Position numbers and translations under genes: made by a program
Notes under the pieces: generated by a model
The model's database searches: none
What the model saw: the letters and a program-made list of their open reading frames with translations, nothing else
What the model was told of the DNA's origin: nothing
Shown here: positions 35,301-48,060 of the stretch, in pieces
Numbering within the stretch: the stretch's first letter is position 1
Layout: every line of letters begins with the position of its first letter
Assembly (NCBI GenBank): GCA_963575645.1
Contig: OY754476.1
Location: forward strand, 8,184,001 to 8,248,000
DNA length: 64,000 bases
Origin: Xanthostigma xanthostigma
Lineage: Eukaryota; Arthropoda; Insecta; Raphidioptera; Raphidiidae
Direction of reading: 5' to 3'

Positions 35301-35593
35301 AAAAATGAAATATAATAAACGTCAAATAATATTACGAAACAATAACAATAGTTAACGATTGAGCTATTGTAATAGATCCGATGGCTTTTTAATGTGGAAA
35401 AAATGTAATTTATCCGTGAAATATTTTTAATTAGAAACACTATATAATTAAAAAATTGTTTTTATATAAAAAGTAGGTAGGTTTATCCGCTTTAATATGG
35501 TAACGGTTGTCTAATATCTTTGTATTGTCCCTTTTTTGCTTCGAATTTTAGTACAGGCAAACTTTCTACTTTAAAGAAACGAACAAATCATAA

Positions 35594-35650
35594 GGTCGCT
35601 GCACACGAGGCTGGTTTTGCCGCTACATTTTACTGCTATGTTTCAAGCTT
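35594..35650 (+). mobile_element. Short fragment of the TAA-flanked GCTGCACACGAG family
   Basis: After TAA (35591-35593) it begins GGTCGCTGCACACGAGGCTG. It is truncated after about 55 bp. Confidence 0.55.
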
Positions 35651-35983
35651 ACTGTGGCGCTGACTTTCGTGAAATTTTTAAAATTGAATTTTACAATTAA
35701 TGCTCTCATTGAAAATTTGACTGTCTATAAAATAGGTCCTTAGGCATTTTCATAGAGATTTATATCAGTGCCCCCTGAGACGTGATGTCCTAAGTAGTCG
35801 CTTATTTTACTTACATGTTAATCCAGAACTGCGTATGACAGCTTATTTTCTCCGAACTGGTGACGTTAGAAGCCACACCGTAGATAGATAAATAAATAGA
35901 TATTGTAAACTATAGACGCTCGACAACATAATGGTTATAAACGTCCTACTAGAAGCAACCAGCAATTATGAGATACTCTAAAG

Positions 35984-36238
35984 CAGGGGCGGGTAAATCT
36001 TTTGATCGCCGGTCCACATACCTGATGAAAATTTGACCGCGGGCCAAAAATTTGCAGAGCAAAAAAAAAGGTCCTCACATTCTATTTCCGCATTTGGAGA
36101 GCAAAAAAAAAAGCTCCTTAGATCCTTTTTTCGTGTCTGTTCTGGCTCTTGCTATTTCCTTACTATTTTTCTAAAATTTTTAAAATGCTTCGCGGGCCGG
36201 ACAAAATTGTGCTGCGGGCCGCCATTTGTCCAGGCCTG
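35984..36238 (-). mobile_element. hAT-type miniature element
   Basis: Ends CAGGGGCGGGTAAATC and complement of CAGGCCTG, with a perfect 8-bp duplication ctctaaag (35976-35983, 36239-36246). It is the same family as 19115-19308, here inverted and about 60 bp longer owing to A- and T-rich core expansion. Confidence 0.85.
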
Positions 36239-36246
36239 CTCTAAAG

Positions 36247-36983
36247 TGTAGGTATGTTGCAGATAATCATGTCTTTTTTATTATACAGTTAAAAATCAAC
36301 TAAATCTTTTTATTCTCCATATTTTCGCTCCTTTGGTGGATTTCATGATTGGACATATTATAAAAATACTAATTAATTTATCTAAAATATTATTTCATTA
36401 TTATACCATTTTGCTGCTTGTTTCATTGAAATGTATCAAGATTGTAACGCTTTACTTTATCTTCCAGTTTGACATTATGTTAAAACGTGCGATTATCGAG
36501 TGTTAACAGTCACACGAGTCATAAAAGCATTACAATCGAAATACATACTACGTTTTTGCACGTACTTCCTATAAAGTAGCTGATTTTCACATAATAGTAA
36601 GTATATTTGTGATATTTTGAATGTCCAGTTCGGCCATATTGGAATTATATGTGGATTATTTACGATGGTAATGCCTACTATGCTTGTCTTCGGTGTTCAT
36701 ATGAGTTAAAATGGCGATTAACCGAGATATTACTACTGAATTGGTAAAATCGCATTACTTTTGTTTTACTTTACGATACTAGTGCGAAAAATGGTCAGTT
36801 TACTATAGGCATGAAAAGCAGTTATTTGATAGGGGATCGTGCAAAAAAAAATGGTATACCGTATAAATAAAAATAAAATATATAAGATAAATAATGCCCA
36901 ACCATAATTTGTGACTAATTACAAACACGAATGAGCAATGTAATAAATGCAATGCTGTTTATTCGTAACAATTTATCGCATCG
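36247..36983. other. Unannotated intron sequence
   Basis: AT-rich; no feature recognised. Confidence 0.4.
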
Positions 36984-37896
36984 ACCGGTAGTACAATCAA
37001 TCTGGCGAAAAAAAAATCATTTCGTATCAAAACCACCCAAAAAGGTGAAACTTGGTGAGTCGTTAGAAAATGATGAAAAAAAGGTTACCTGGCAATGGCC
37101 ACCTGGTACCTGTTCAAATAGTCAAAAAAAACTCAAAAATATTTTGAAATGCATTTTTCTCAAAAACTATGCATTTTACAGAAAAATGTATTGAACACAA
37201 AATGTAGAGGGCATCGTTATCTACAATTAATGTCATTGGGGCTATGTTGTACAACAAAAAATGTGCGCAGTAGGTGGCGCTAAAGTGCCAAAAAAAGTGT
37301 TTTTCCACTTTTTTGCCCTGAAATTTTCATTTTTCAGTTACGATTCAAATGGAAAAATTGTTCCTTTTTATTTTATAAACAACTTTTATTTCAACATTTT
37401 TTTCATACAACTTACTTTTCATACAACTTATTTTCACTTCAACAAGCTGCAGCTCTGAAACGGTAAGTTGTATGAAAAAAATGTTGAGATAAAAGTTGTT
37501 TATAAAATAAAATAGAACAATTTTTCTATTTGAATCGTAACTGAAAAATGAAAATTTCAGGGCAAAAAAGTGGAAAAACACTTTTTTTGGCACTTAAGCG
37601 CCACCTACTGCGCACATTTTTTGTTGTACAACATAGCACCAATGACATTAATTGTAGATAACGATGCTCTCTACATTTTTTGTTCAATAAATTTTTCTGT
37701 AAAATGGATAGTTTTCGAGAAAAATGCATTTCAAAATATTTTTGAGTTTTTTTTGACTATTTAAACAGGTATTTGAACAGGTACCAGGTGGCCATTGCCA
37801 GGTAACTTTTTTTTTCATCATTCTCTAACGACTCACCAAGTTTCACCTTTTTGGGTGGTTTTGTTGAGGTTTTTGCCAGATTGACTGTACTACGGT
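36984..37896. mobile_element. Giant hairpin: 435-bp inverted arms
   Basis: Left arm 36984-37418 and right arm about 37463-37896 are reverse complements with few differences; the spacer is about 45 bp. Shared landmarks in mirror order: accggtagtacaatcaatct, aaaaggtgaaacttggtgag, gcgcagtaggtggcgct, gttgtacaac, tttataaacaac. Mirror-image open frames arise from this symmetry and are not genes. If transcribed, it would make a long double-stranded RNA. No clear target duplication; the element class is unknown. Confidence 0.8.
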
Positions 37897-39190
37897 TGTT
37901 AAAAATACTGTTTGCTGTGGCTGGACACGGTAATAATTTGTTTGAAGTTGATACTTTTGAAGTAAAACTTCTTAAGCGGCACCGCCTCAACGATTAGAGG
38001 TATAAAATGGTAGGTTGAAATGGAACACTGTGATGGATTTAACCATGATGATGTAATTTTACTCGGCCATTGTTTTAAATGTATGGCGGCTTCAACCATT
38101 GAAACGGTATTAAGGTTGTTATATTCAAAAACTAAATTGTTTAAATACTTATTTTCTACTGTCGAAAAAATAAAAAAATGACTAACCAGTGTTGAAACGT
38201 TATTGTATATTAATTTGTCGTTTTATGTATTAAACAAGTGTTTTTTTTTATTTTTATAACTTTGTGAATTATTTTTTAACATCGGTATTTTTATTAAACC
38301 AGTACCTACCCTTAGTACAAGTTGGTTCGATCGCGAGCACAAATTGTGGGTTATATTTCTATACCTGTGAACATTTTATTTTAAACTTATAGTTTATTTT
38401 GTTGCATTTAACTGACTTATTTCTCAATTCACTAATTATAAGGTATCTATATGACTTTAAAAGGTTTGAAAGGTATTTTTATAAAAATACCTGGATTAAA
38501 ATGTGATATGCTAACCGCATAATGTCAGATTCTTTTTAGGATTTAAATTATTATTGTATTGTGATATTATATTTATTAGTTTTGGACCACAAAGGTGGGT
38601 TTTCTGAAACTCAAGTTAAAATTCTTTTTAAATTTTAACACAAATGTCTGCTTTTGTATATTTATTATTAATTTTAGAACATGGCAGACAATTATTTAAT
38701 TTATATTATTATTTAAATTAATACTAATTGTTTTAAAATAATTTTTAAACTATTTTATAAAATTGTATCTCGTTTTAACTTAAATTTAATTCCATATAAG
38801 TCTAACTTTCTTTCTTATTGTTCTTTTTTTAACATAGCTGCTTCGTATAGGCAATAAGCATTATATTATTAGTTTGATATTAGAGCTACGACCTTTTCTC
38901 ACAATTTTTGTTAACATAAAGTGTTAGGTGGTAACCTTTTAAAAATTCTGCAATATTAAAGCTATTATCGTACCTGGGACGGATCGCGTATTATAAGGAA
39001 CGTACGTGTATGACCGTAATATACACTAAAGAGTTGCTCCAAAAGTTTTACGGTGGCGTACAGGTACTGACAAATATGGGGGCGATAAGAACTGGCCTCA
39101 GACGGGTAAAAAGTAAAAACTTATAACATCGCGTTAATTCTATGAGCTAATGATTGGATATTATTTTCAAGTAAAGACAAGCGAACTATT
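37897..39190. other. Unannotated intron sequence, 1.3 kb
   Basis: AT-rich. No exon or element boundary was recognised. Confidence 0.4.
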
Positions 39191-39204
39191 AAATGTCTCG
39201 GGAG

Positions 39205-39475
39205 GTTATTCGAATGGTTTTTACCCACGACAAAACGACGAAGGTATATGCGTTTAGCGTGAGAGATTGTTTATTTGTTTGTTTGTTAGTTTGTTTGTTT
39301 GTGCACTCGAATGTCGCCATTTATCTGGAAAACGGCTTTAACAATTCAGATGCGGTTTTCTGCAAAGGGTTTGTAATTCATCTGTGATGGTTCTTATAAA
39401 TAGATATTACGATGGTAACGCCCCAGGGGGCGCTGAACTGCACAAAAAAATAATCGCAAAAACCATAACAAGCGT
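39205..39475 (+). repeat. Dispersed repeat, copy 1 (TTTG-rich)
   Basis: Ttttacccacgac, tatgcgtttagc, a tttgtttgtttg tract, gtgcactcgaatgtcgccat and cagggggcgctg recur in the same order at 46600-46850. The shared reading frame (HSNVAIYLENG) reflects repeat identity. Element class unknown. Confidence 0.6.
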
Positions 39476-39634
39476 CCGTTACTACAGATTTTTACAGCAA
39501 TACGTTATAACATTTATTATAAACACAATTATGAGCACTCTCACATATAACGCGATTCGACAGCTAGGCTATCAGTTAGCTACACTGTGTACATCAGAAC
39601 ACACTTTTACAAAATCTCTAAAAAGTTTAAAATA

Positions 39635-40007
39635 AAACAAAATTGAAAATTTTGAAAAACCCACAACGAATGTAAATGTTGTAATTGAAAAAAATTCAAT
39701 AAAATTCTGAAATCCCCCGACTTAACGCAGGTAAGTAACCAAAGAAAATCCGTCGGGGACTGCCATTCGCTGCCCTGAAATGATCTAAAATACTGCAATT
39801 TTAGAGTATGTGGCTGATTGAAATCACGTTTGGCACGCAAATAACTGTAGTCTAATTTATATTCTTCTGTTCTTAATTCAGGGCAGACGGATTTTCTTTA
39901 GTTACTTACCTGCGTTAAGTCGGGGGATTTTAGAATTTTATTTAATTCTTTTTCTATTACAACATTTAAATTTGTCGTGAGTTTTTCAAAATTTTTAATT
40001 TTGTTTT
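39635..40007. mobile_element. Fold-back element with about 120-bp arms
   Basis: Arms at about 39635-39757 and 39885-40007 are near-complementary, both including cccccgacttaacgcaggta and aaagaaaatccgtc. The centre is unique sequence. No protein is encoded. Confidence 0.65.
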
Positions 40008-40827
40008 TGACTTTACACCTTTTCTTTACTTTTTGAAAACACTTCATATAAATCTCTTTCTCAGATTCTCATCAACTGGCATTTCACAGTCTTGAATATG
40101 ATTACTTATGTCTTTTATCTGCCTCTGTCCTATGAAGCACTGTATGCAGATGATCATCTCTCAAGAAACGGGAGCTAAATTCATTCGATATAATAATATA
40201 TCGAATGCGTAGATAGGCCGAATGAATTGTGTTTTCAACTCGCAACTCGAGATAGCATTGGATAGTTTTGAATACGATTACTTGTCTTTAATCTGCGTCT
40301 GGTGCAGGTGACTCTCTCAATCGAAACCGATAGCAAAATGCATTCGAAAGTTGAAACAACCATTCATTCACGCATAATACCAACGCACGTATTATTTGCA
40401 GTCGCCTTTTTTAATGATGCGAGTCGATTTTTGTTAAATTTCTTTAACTGTTCTGTAAGGACGATGTTAAGCATGCTTGCGAAATATTGTCGGTACAGGT
40501 CTGTTTTGTCTGCCCTCAGACATACTATTGATAATCTGATAACGCTATTAACGTAAAATATTTATTGTAGTAAAGGTTGACAGTAAAGCGTTATAGTTCT
40601 GACCAGTGGGCAGTTCTTTAAAGGGTTACATAATAAAATTATCTGCATAAATATATCCCTACATGATATTAAACTGCCTACTCTGTGAAGCGAATCACCC
40701 TTTTCTGTTTGACTTTTTAAGTAACTGGAGTCACATTTATCCGAATTATTAAGGTCATCGTTTAAAATTATTACACATAAAGAATATGCAGTAGAATCCG
40801 AATAGTACGACTTCGTTTATCACGACC
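40008..40827. other. Unannotated intron sequence
   Basis: Includes two diverged copies of ...gaatacgattacttgtctttaatctg... (about 40090 and 40270). No exon was recognised. Confidence 0.35.
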
Positions 40828-40986
40828 AACCGCTTTTAACGACGTAAATGCAACCTCGAGTTTGGTTTTCATCAAACATACTGCGAAAGTATATCCGTTT
40901 AGTACGACTCCGGATAAAGCGATGAACCGCTTTTAACGACGTAAATGCAACCTCGAGTTTGGTTTTCATAAAACATACTACGTAAG
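40828..40986 (+). repeat. Tandem duplication, 97-bp period
   Basis: Aaccgcttttaacgacgtaa...ggttttcat is present at 40828 and again at 40925 with few differences. Confidence 0.75.
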
Positions 40987-41240
40987 CAAATTTTAGTAAT
41001 TTTTGACCCCCCCCCTTCCCCTTGTCAGCAAATGTAAGCAAAGCTCTTACCCCTCCCCCTTGTTGCTTACGTAAACTTTGGTATATATTTTTTAAAATCT
41101 GTTCATTTCTTTATTGTCATAAATAAATATTACTGACGTCATCACCATCTAGATCCCCCGTCTTCCATGTCATCAAAAATTAGCTAAGCAAAGATCGACT
41201 CGTCCCCCTTTTGCTTACGTAATACTTGAATGGCCCCTAA
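40987..41240. mobile_element. Fragment of a GC-skewed DNA element
   Basis: C-rich blocks (gacccccccccttcccc, acccctcccccttgttgc) alternate with cttacgtaa. The block ends with gcttacgtaatacttgaatg gcccct, a terminus style widespread in arthropod transposons. Boundaries are approximate. Confidence 0.4.
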
Positions 41241-41352
41241 GCAAATGTTGGATTAATAAAATGCTTGCCAAATATTAAAATAGAGAAAAATTGACAATTT
41301 TAAGAAGTATTAAAAGTTTAAATTTTTTATTTTGTCTCGAAACAAATTCAAG

Positions 41353-41676
41353 TATAATACTCGTCACGGATCTAAAAGGTTCGGAAGTTAGTCACAAACA
41401 GCGTCGCAAAGGTACATTTTAGAGCCGTTGAGGCTCCCACCAGCTTCCTGCACGGAACGTGCGCTCGTCGGTGATTGGCCGTGATCGCTCGTTGCCTTTG
41501 TCACGTGTCGCTTTCCTGCTTTAAAGTACAGTCGAGTACCTAAGCTATTGTCAAGTTGTTATTGTTATGTTAGTTTTGTTGAGTTGCGAGTTTGTAGTTT
41601 TTCAACAGACTGTACAAGCGCAAGCCCGCATTCGCATCTAACTTCCGAGCCTTTTAGATTCGTGGCGCGTATTATA
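41353..41676. mobile_element. TA-type miniature element (GATCTAAAAGGTTCGG family), copy 1
   Basis: Inverted ends of about 38 bp, tataatactcgtcacggatc and its near-complement, including aaaaggttcggaagttag. The interior is GC-richer (cgctcgttgcctttgtcacg). The closely similar copy at 62893-63219 is in the opposite orientation. TA at the edges suggests a Tc1/mariner-like source. Confidence 0.7.
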
Positions 41677-42063
41677 CCTACACGTAATATGCTGGACTTC
41701 AGAATACAGTGTTAGAAAATCTGACTTGACTTGACCTTCGATTGTAATGCAGAGACAGTCTAATGTCGGTGTCAAACTCTTTGTTATGGTACAAAAAAAT
41801 ATGTTAAATAGACATATTATTGGACAAAAGTACGGAAATCACACTTTTCTAAGAGAGGTGATAAGCGTTGATTAGATTAATCCAAAACGAACAACCCACC
41901 ATTTTATGGATCGAGCTTCGTCTAATCGCTCGGTAAAGCATCCCAAAAAGAAGGTCAGATTTTTTTTATTTTTTAATAATTACGCTAACAATGACTTCAT
42001 TTATTTCTAAAATACTTTTTCAAATGCACTCACTCCGTCGATTTTCTATAGTGATATAGTTAA

Positions 42064-42390
42064 TAGAGCTGTAAGAAGCCATATGTATTCGTTACTGAGT
42101 AACGGGTACATCGTCTGACACGAAGTAACGAATCGTTACTTACAAATTCATTTCGTTACTCGCATTGTCGTGTCCATGCCAGTTCGACTCGTTTGATGCG
42201 GTTATACAGTATATACGAACGAAATCATACTCTATCACGATGCGATGGTACATGCTTGATGCTGTTAGTACACGATTGTATATCGTATGAAAAGTAACGA
42301 GTAACGTAACGATACGAAAGTAACGGGTACTGGTTCTTTAAGTAACGAATACATACGGGTACACAATTTCTCGTTACTTTTACAACTCTA
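42064..42390. mobile_element. hAT-type miniature element (TAGAGCTGTAA termini)
   Basis: Sister of 11106-11436, with a perfect 8-bp duplication atagttaa (42056-42063, 42391-42398). The right terminus is changed to TACAACTCTA. Same orientation and about 90 percent similar by eye. Confidence 0.85.
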
Positions 42391-42709
42391 ATAGTTAAAT
42401 TTCAATTTCGTGTAATGACAAACTATTTGGTATGCAGGGGGGTTAGCACTACGACCAGTGTTTTTTTTAATTTAAATGCTTATAAACCTAATTGGAAACT
42501 TTTCAAAACAAATACAGAGATTAAATGGAAATAACAATCGATATTCAAGTCAGTTGAAAAAATGCACAACAAATTGCGATTACCACACCTAAAGTAATAA
42601 TTAACATTCAGTTCTTTTGATAAGATTAAACTCAGTAACTATCAACGGAATTCAATTATTGGCATTACATACATACAAAGAAATTAAATTCAATTAGAGG
42701 GTGAAAATG

Positions 42710-42780
42710 CAGTGGCGGATCTACATATAGAGACTAATAGGGCAGGCCCCCAAGTGTCAAGGGCCTATGAAAATTGATTT
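42710..42780 (+). mobile_element. Solitary hAT-type terminus
   Basis: CAGTGGCGGATCTACATATA matches the left end of 33076-34029. No partner terminus or duplication was found. Confidence 0.4.
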
Positions 42781-43059
42781 ATTATAATAGAAATTACTTA
42801 ATATGACTATCATCTTCATGGACGAATTTTGATAATTTTTTTGGGAGAATAATGACATTTTTTGGGTTAATTTTGACATTTTTTCACTTCATATACTTGA
42901 AGTTATTGTTTATGCTAGGTTTTTTTGCATCAAAATAAAAAAAAAGGAACTCTAAACGTAAGGTAGATTTTTTTCTTAACAGAAAAATACTCTCGTCTAG
43001 ATTTGCTTGTTTTCTCTTACGTTATCGGATTTTAGTTTTTGACGTGATAACGTCTTATA

Positions 43060-43230
43060 AATTGATGAATCACCAATATTATAAATTGATAAAACACCGG
43101 CTGCATGTACGAAAAAGTGTAACGTAACGTTCCTAACGTTCGTAACGCGTAACGCATAACGCGTAACGTTCCGCCTGACCCTGTGCGTGCTTTTTGCTAA
43201 TTTCTCGCTCAATTTAAATCAGATCGGTTT
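43060..43230 (-). repeat. Dispersed repeat with expanded TAACG units
   Basis: Shares aaacaccggctgca.g.acg and gttccgcctgaccctgtgcg with 46390-46455. Here a run of gtaacg/cgttc units has expanded between them. Confidence 0.5.
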
Positions 43231-43654
43231 GAAACCAGTCTTAAACGAAAGAGGAGAACATTTTACATAGATTTCGTATAACAGAATTTGCCTAAACAGT
43301 TTTTTTATACAAATTTATATAGAAAAATATTTTATACAAATTTATATAGAAAAATAGCTGTATAAATGCAATGTTGTCTAATGCATGGCGCGACGCGGTC
43401 GGTTGTCTTTGTTTGCCGTACATGGAAATTAGAAGCAAACGTATGTCTTGTCTTAACATGAAAACGGCTGCATTTCTAATGTTTAATTCAATTTTTTGAC
43501 ATTAGTATATTGTGAAATGCAACGCCTTCTAAGTTAAGTATTGGAATAACTAATTATTATTAGAACATAATACTTTGTAAGTTGCAAACGTCACTTTTGA
43601 CATTTCTTATCATTCCGACACCAAGGATAAGCGGATTGAAACCAAATTTTGGGA

Positions 43655-43745
43655 GGTTTAGGTTATGTATTACGGAATACGTTATCACGTAAAACTATCG
43701 TCCGTAAACCGACTTTACAGACAACCAATTTTTTTTGCTTTTATT
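43655..43745 (+). repeat. Dispersed repeat fragment
   Basis: Ggttatgtattacggaatac through gacaaccaattttttt is nearly identical to 46503-46585. Confidence 0.65.
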
Positions 43746-43931
43746 TTTGAATAATTCTTTTTTTCCGACTACGATTGGCTTAAGATAAGAGTTCTTGCCA
43801 AACTGACAACACGATCGAAGTCTCTGCAGTCCAACGAGATATCTCTCATTGAAGTAATAATGTAAATTCTTTAATCATTGAATACTCCATATTAGGCATT
43901 AACGTTTAGTTAGTAATATCCTTATTTAAAA

Positions 43932-44492
43932 CTAGCGTGACCTGTGCGAATTATTCGCACTAAATAAGTAAAATAATATCAGTTTACAAAATTATTTTTT
44001 AAATATGATTGCAGGTATTCGATTCGTTTCTAATTTTGCACACTGCTTATAACGTTCTTCTTTTTGTTGTATTACAATATGAAGCTCAGATGACAGATCG
44101 AAGAAATATTTTACTAAAATTGTCATATAGAGGCGCAAGTAGCAAAAGCGTGTAGCTAAGCCGTCAGATGGCATCATGCAGCATTGCTGTGACGTTGTTC
44201 AGCGTTGCCCGTCAGATGGCAGTATGCAGTATTTACAATATGAAGGTCAGATGACACATCGAAGTGTTGACGTTGTTTCAAAATTATAGCCGTCAGATGG
44301 CAGACGTTGTTCAGCGTTGCTGTTAATTAATTAATTTAGAAAAACAAAAGCAATAATAAATTTTTTAGTTGTCGATGTCAGTAGAGCAAGCAATTATCTG
44401 TAAAATGATATATAATTTATGTGGAGAAATTGTGTGGTTTTTTCTAAAAAGGGAGGCAAACATCTTTAACCTTAGCGCATTAATATATATGA
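43932..44492 (-). mobile_element. Non-autonomous Helitron with internal repeats
   Basis: Sister of 28586-29181. CTAG at 43932 is preceded by A; the 5' TC end (GA on plus, 44491-44492) is followed by T. Hairpin GCGAATAATTCGC. One internal block is shorter than in the sister. Confidence 0.75.
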
Positions 44493-45766
44493 TATGATTT
44501 TAGAAGTCGTTGGTTCGATGTGATCGGTTATGATCAAGTAGGGTAAGGTTTCTGTTCAAATCGACATAGACGCGAATTACCTCAGGGATAGCTAAAAATG
44601 TCTATCACCACCAGGCAAAAAATAATATGTTGAATCATTTTTCCTCAAGTCGACTATTTGAAATAATTCGATGAAATGTTTGTTAAATAAAATATTCGAC
44701 CTTTAACATGACTTTTCAAAATTGTTCATGACAATAAAATACGGGCACATTATGAAAGGTTATGTGGTCGAATATTCTAGAGACTGATTCACAAAGATTT
44801 CGTTTGAAAACCAGTGACGGCTCGTGAATACTGGAGATGTATTTGTGCTGTAAGTTGAAATATTTTAGCTGTGTTGAATTCTTTTTTTAAATGAAACATT
44901 TGTACGCACTCTAGAGTAAATTGTGTTCATGCGGCTGAACGTTTAACGATAGACTCTAACGGAAAATTTGATCAAACATTGCGTTTGTGTGTACAGTCGG
45001 CGCGACTAAATCCACACCACGCTTGACTCAAAAATCAGTATTATATTATATAGTATATAATATTATATTCGTGCAAATTGCACGGTGCAATGTTTTGTGT
45101 ATAACATTATAAAGGTAGATAAAATATTATGTATATTCGCGATTGTAATTACTCATGCGACTAAAAATTTCACTTTTGTAATGTGTAGTGTAAACGACAC
45201 GATTAATCTTTATTAAGACAATTTAAGGGATTTTTGATTTGTTGATCAGTAGTTTTACGAATGAAAAAAACACGTTCAGAAAAAAAATAACTTGTCGCCC
45301 AATTACGTCGAATATTAAAGTAATTAATAGAATAAAAAAAAGTAATAGTCACTCCGACATCAGTGAATTTCAAGCAATGTTTTTATGTAGACGTTTCTTC
45401 CCATTTGAACCTACCCTTTGTGCATATTTATAAGCAGAGAACGTTGGTGTTATGAGTGCTGCAGTGGACATTTACCATTTTCTAATTTATTTGTTAACGG
45501 ACATATTTTAAAACGTTCGTTTTTCCGTCCACAGTTAATGAAAACGAAAAAAGTAAAATACCCATATAGAGTACTTTAGTCACAGTCTAAAAGCCATCGC
45601 TGTAGGTAATTGGCCGGACGTTACAGATAGGAATGTGAATGGAGGTTGGACCAAACGATTAACAACTATGGAACGATTTATTTCTGTCAGTTGTGTATGT
45701 CGTATTATCGTAGCTTATAGTCTCTTTCTATAATATGTATTGTGACTCCATCTTTTTATTATACTA
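44493..45766. other. Unannotated intron sequence
   Basis: AT-rich; no exon or element was recognised. Confidence 0.4.
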
Positions 45767-46232
45767 CTAGCGGCCCTGTACGTGCTTCGCTACGTATTAA
45801 GTGAAATAATAAAATAATTTAATTGGAACATCTATCTATCTATCTATCTATCTATTTTATTTATTTTATTTATTTTAAAATATACATGGGCGTATATGTG
45901 TGTATGTCGAGCACTCCGGTTGCGCCGTCGTGCTCGATACCTTAACCTCAGCAACACGTGGTGGTTATGCTATTGAATTGTAGCTTATATGAAACGTTGC
46001 GCCATCTATTGAATATTCACTCAATCCAGTCAACAGATAATTATGACTGTCAAGGAATAGACAAATAATTTGCAATAAAATAATATTGCGACTATAAATT
46101 GAAATGTAAGCTATCCTATCTTTCAAGTTGGGTCGAATTGCACACGGTGTGCAAATCAAATTTAAAATCGGTTCAGTAGTTTAGGAGTTCATCGCGGACA
46201 AACATGTGACACGTAATTTTTATATATAAAGA
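45767..46232 (-). mobile_element. Non-autonomous Helitron with TATC tract
   Basis: Sister of 29776-30396, between A (45766) and T (46233). It carries the same gagcactccg..tgctcga palindrome once and a TATC microsatellite near 45831-45856. Confidence 0.8.
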
Positions 46233-46389
46233 TAGTCTGTACTTCTGTTTAATTGTTTTTTAGGCCTGATGATAGTTGCTCTATCGACTTTGTGACTGTT
46301 TTTATTTTAGTATAAATTACCCCTAAACTAAATTCTTACTCGTGATAATAAATTATTTTCTCAAAGAAGCAAACTTTTATAAATCTTAT

Positions 46390-46880
46390 AAATTGATGAA
46401 ACACCAGCTGCACGCACGAAAAAGTGTAACGTTCCGCCTGACCCTGTGCGTGCAAGCGAGAGCTCAGTAGGCTTCGGCCCAAGTTTGACAGCTACTAAAA
46501 TTTGGGTTATGTATTACGGAATACGTTATCACGTAAAACTATCGTCCGTAAACCGACTTTACAGACAACCAATTTTTTTATTTGTTAGTCAACTGGTCAT
46601 TTTTACCCACGACGGAACCGAGCAGGTATATGCGTTTAGCCTGAGAGATTCTTTGTTTGTTAGTTAGTTTGTTTGTGCACTCGAATGTCGCCATTTATCT
46701 GGAAAATGGTTTGATCAATTCAGATGCGGTTTTCTGTAAAGGATTTGTAATTCATCTGCGATGGTTCTTTGGTAGATACTACGATGGTGACGCCTCAGGG
46801 GGCGCTGCACTGCACAAAAAATTAATCGAAAAAACCATAACAAACGTGCTACGCAACTTGAAAATGTCAACAGTGAACAT
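46390..46880 (+). repeat. Dispersed repeat, copy 2
   Basis: Combines the blocks found separately at 43060, 43655 and 39205, in that order, so it is probably the more complete copy of one element. Open frames inside are broken by TTTG-tract length changes. Confidence 0.55.
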
Positions 46881-48060
46881 CCTTCTTTGGACCTAATTTA
46901 CTGCACCCCACTTTTTACTCCAAATGAAATAGAATTGTTTTTCTCGCTGCATTTTAATCAGTAGACCCTGCAACACCTACGACCGTCTCGGCGTCTGATT
47001 TCTGCTGCCGCGGCGTCTGAAGATTTCGTCATAAAATTTCACACATAAACAGCACCTCAAACACATAACGCCGCGTTTTGCGTCGGGAGTTAAAAGGGGA
47101 ACGGTTTCATTGCATTTTATTTATTAATCAGTAAATTTATAATTTATTAGTAATTTCTCTTCTTGAGTTACTACTATGGGATAATTTTAATCTCACGCGT
47201 GTTTTTTTTACATACTTTAATATGCAAACTGTGCAAAAAGGGGCACTAGTGATTTCTCGATAACATGTGGTGTTTTGTTTCATTTCAATAATATTCTAAG
47301 AAATAATCAGCATTTTTTAACTTCTGACGCCTACAAGGTTTTTTAGTATTGTTCGCATTTTTCGACTCCGTTCTGTGATCATACGTGCTTGTTCACTGTT
47401 TTTCTCATACATCAATACAAATATAGAAAATTGTAACGGGATCACAGTTTGTAGTTTTATTTTTATGGCTACTTTGCATAATAACCTAGTATAAAGTCAA
47501 GTTTCTCAAATTGAACAAATTTTCACAAAAAAACTAAATAATAGAACCTTTTCCAAAAAAGTCACTAAAAGAATAATGCAATGTTAGGTTTTCTTATTTA
47601 AATTGGCACCGTCTCAAAATGTAATTATTTTTTCTCTTTTTAGTGGTTTTTCTTAATTTTTAATAATTTTGGTTTATAATAGAAGCGCCGATTCTGACTA
47701 ATAAATGAGAATACAGTTTACAACCCACGCTTTTATAATTACGAACGTATTATTAAAAATTATGTTTTTCCTTTTTAGTACATTTCATTAAAAGCATGTC
47801 TGTAAAATTTTTTTTTGGGGCCAGTACCTACGATAACTTAATGTGCCCAAACTTTGACTTTTAAGTTATAGAAAACGCTTTTTCACGTTTAAAAAAAAAA
47901 ACTCTACGGATTATTCACAAATTTCCTCAAAAATACGTTAAAAAATGGAACTACTTTTCATCTTTCACTGTCATTTTTTTAATCTAACTAATCAGAAATT
48001 ACTTATACACGTCATAGCAACTGGTGTAGAATTACTGTACTACTTGTCTCACTTTGTATA
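46881..48060. other. Unannotated intron sequence, 1.2 kb
   Basis: No feature recognised apart from AT-rich runs. Confidence 0.4.

Noticed and set aside
37114..37764. Several mirrored open frames
   Set aside because: They are the two arms of one inverted repeat read on opposite strands.
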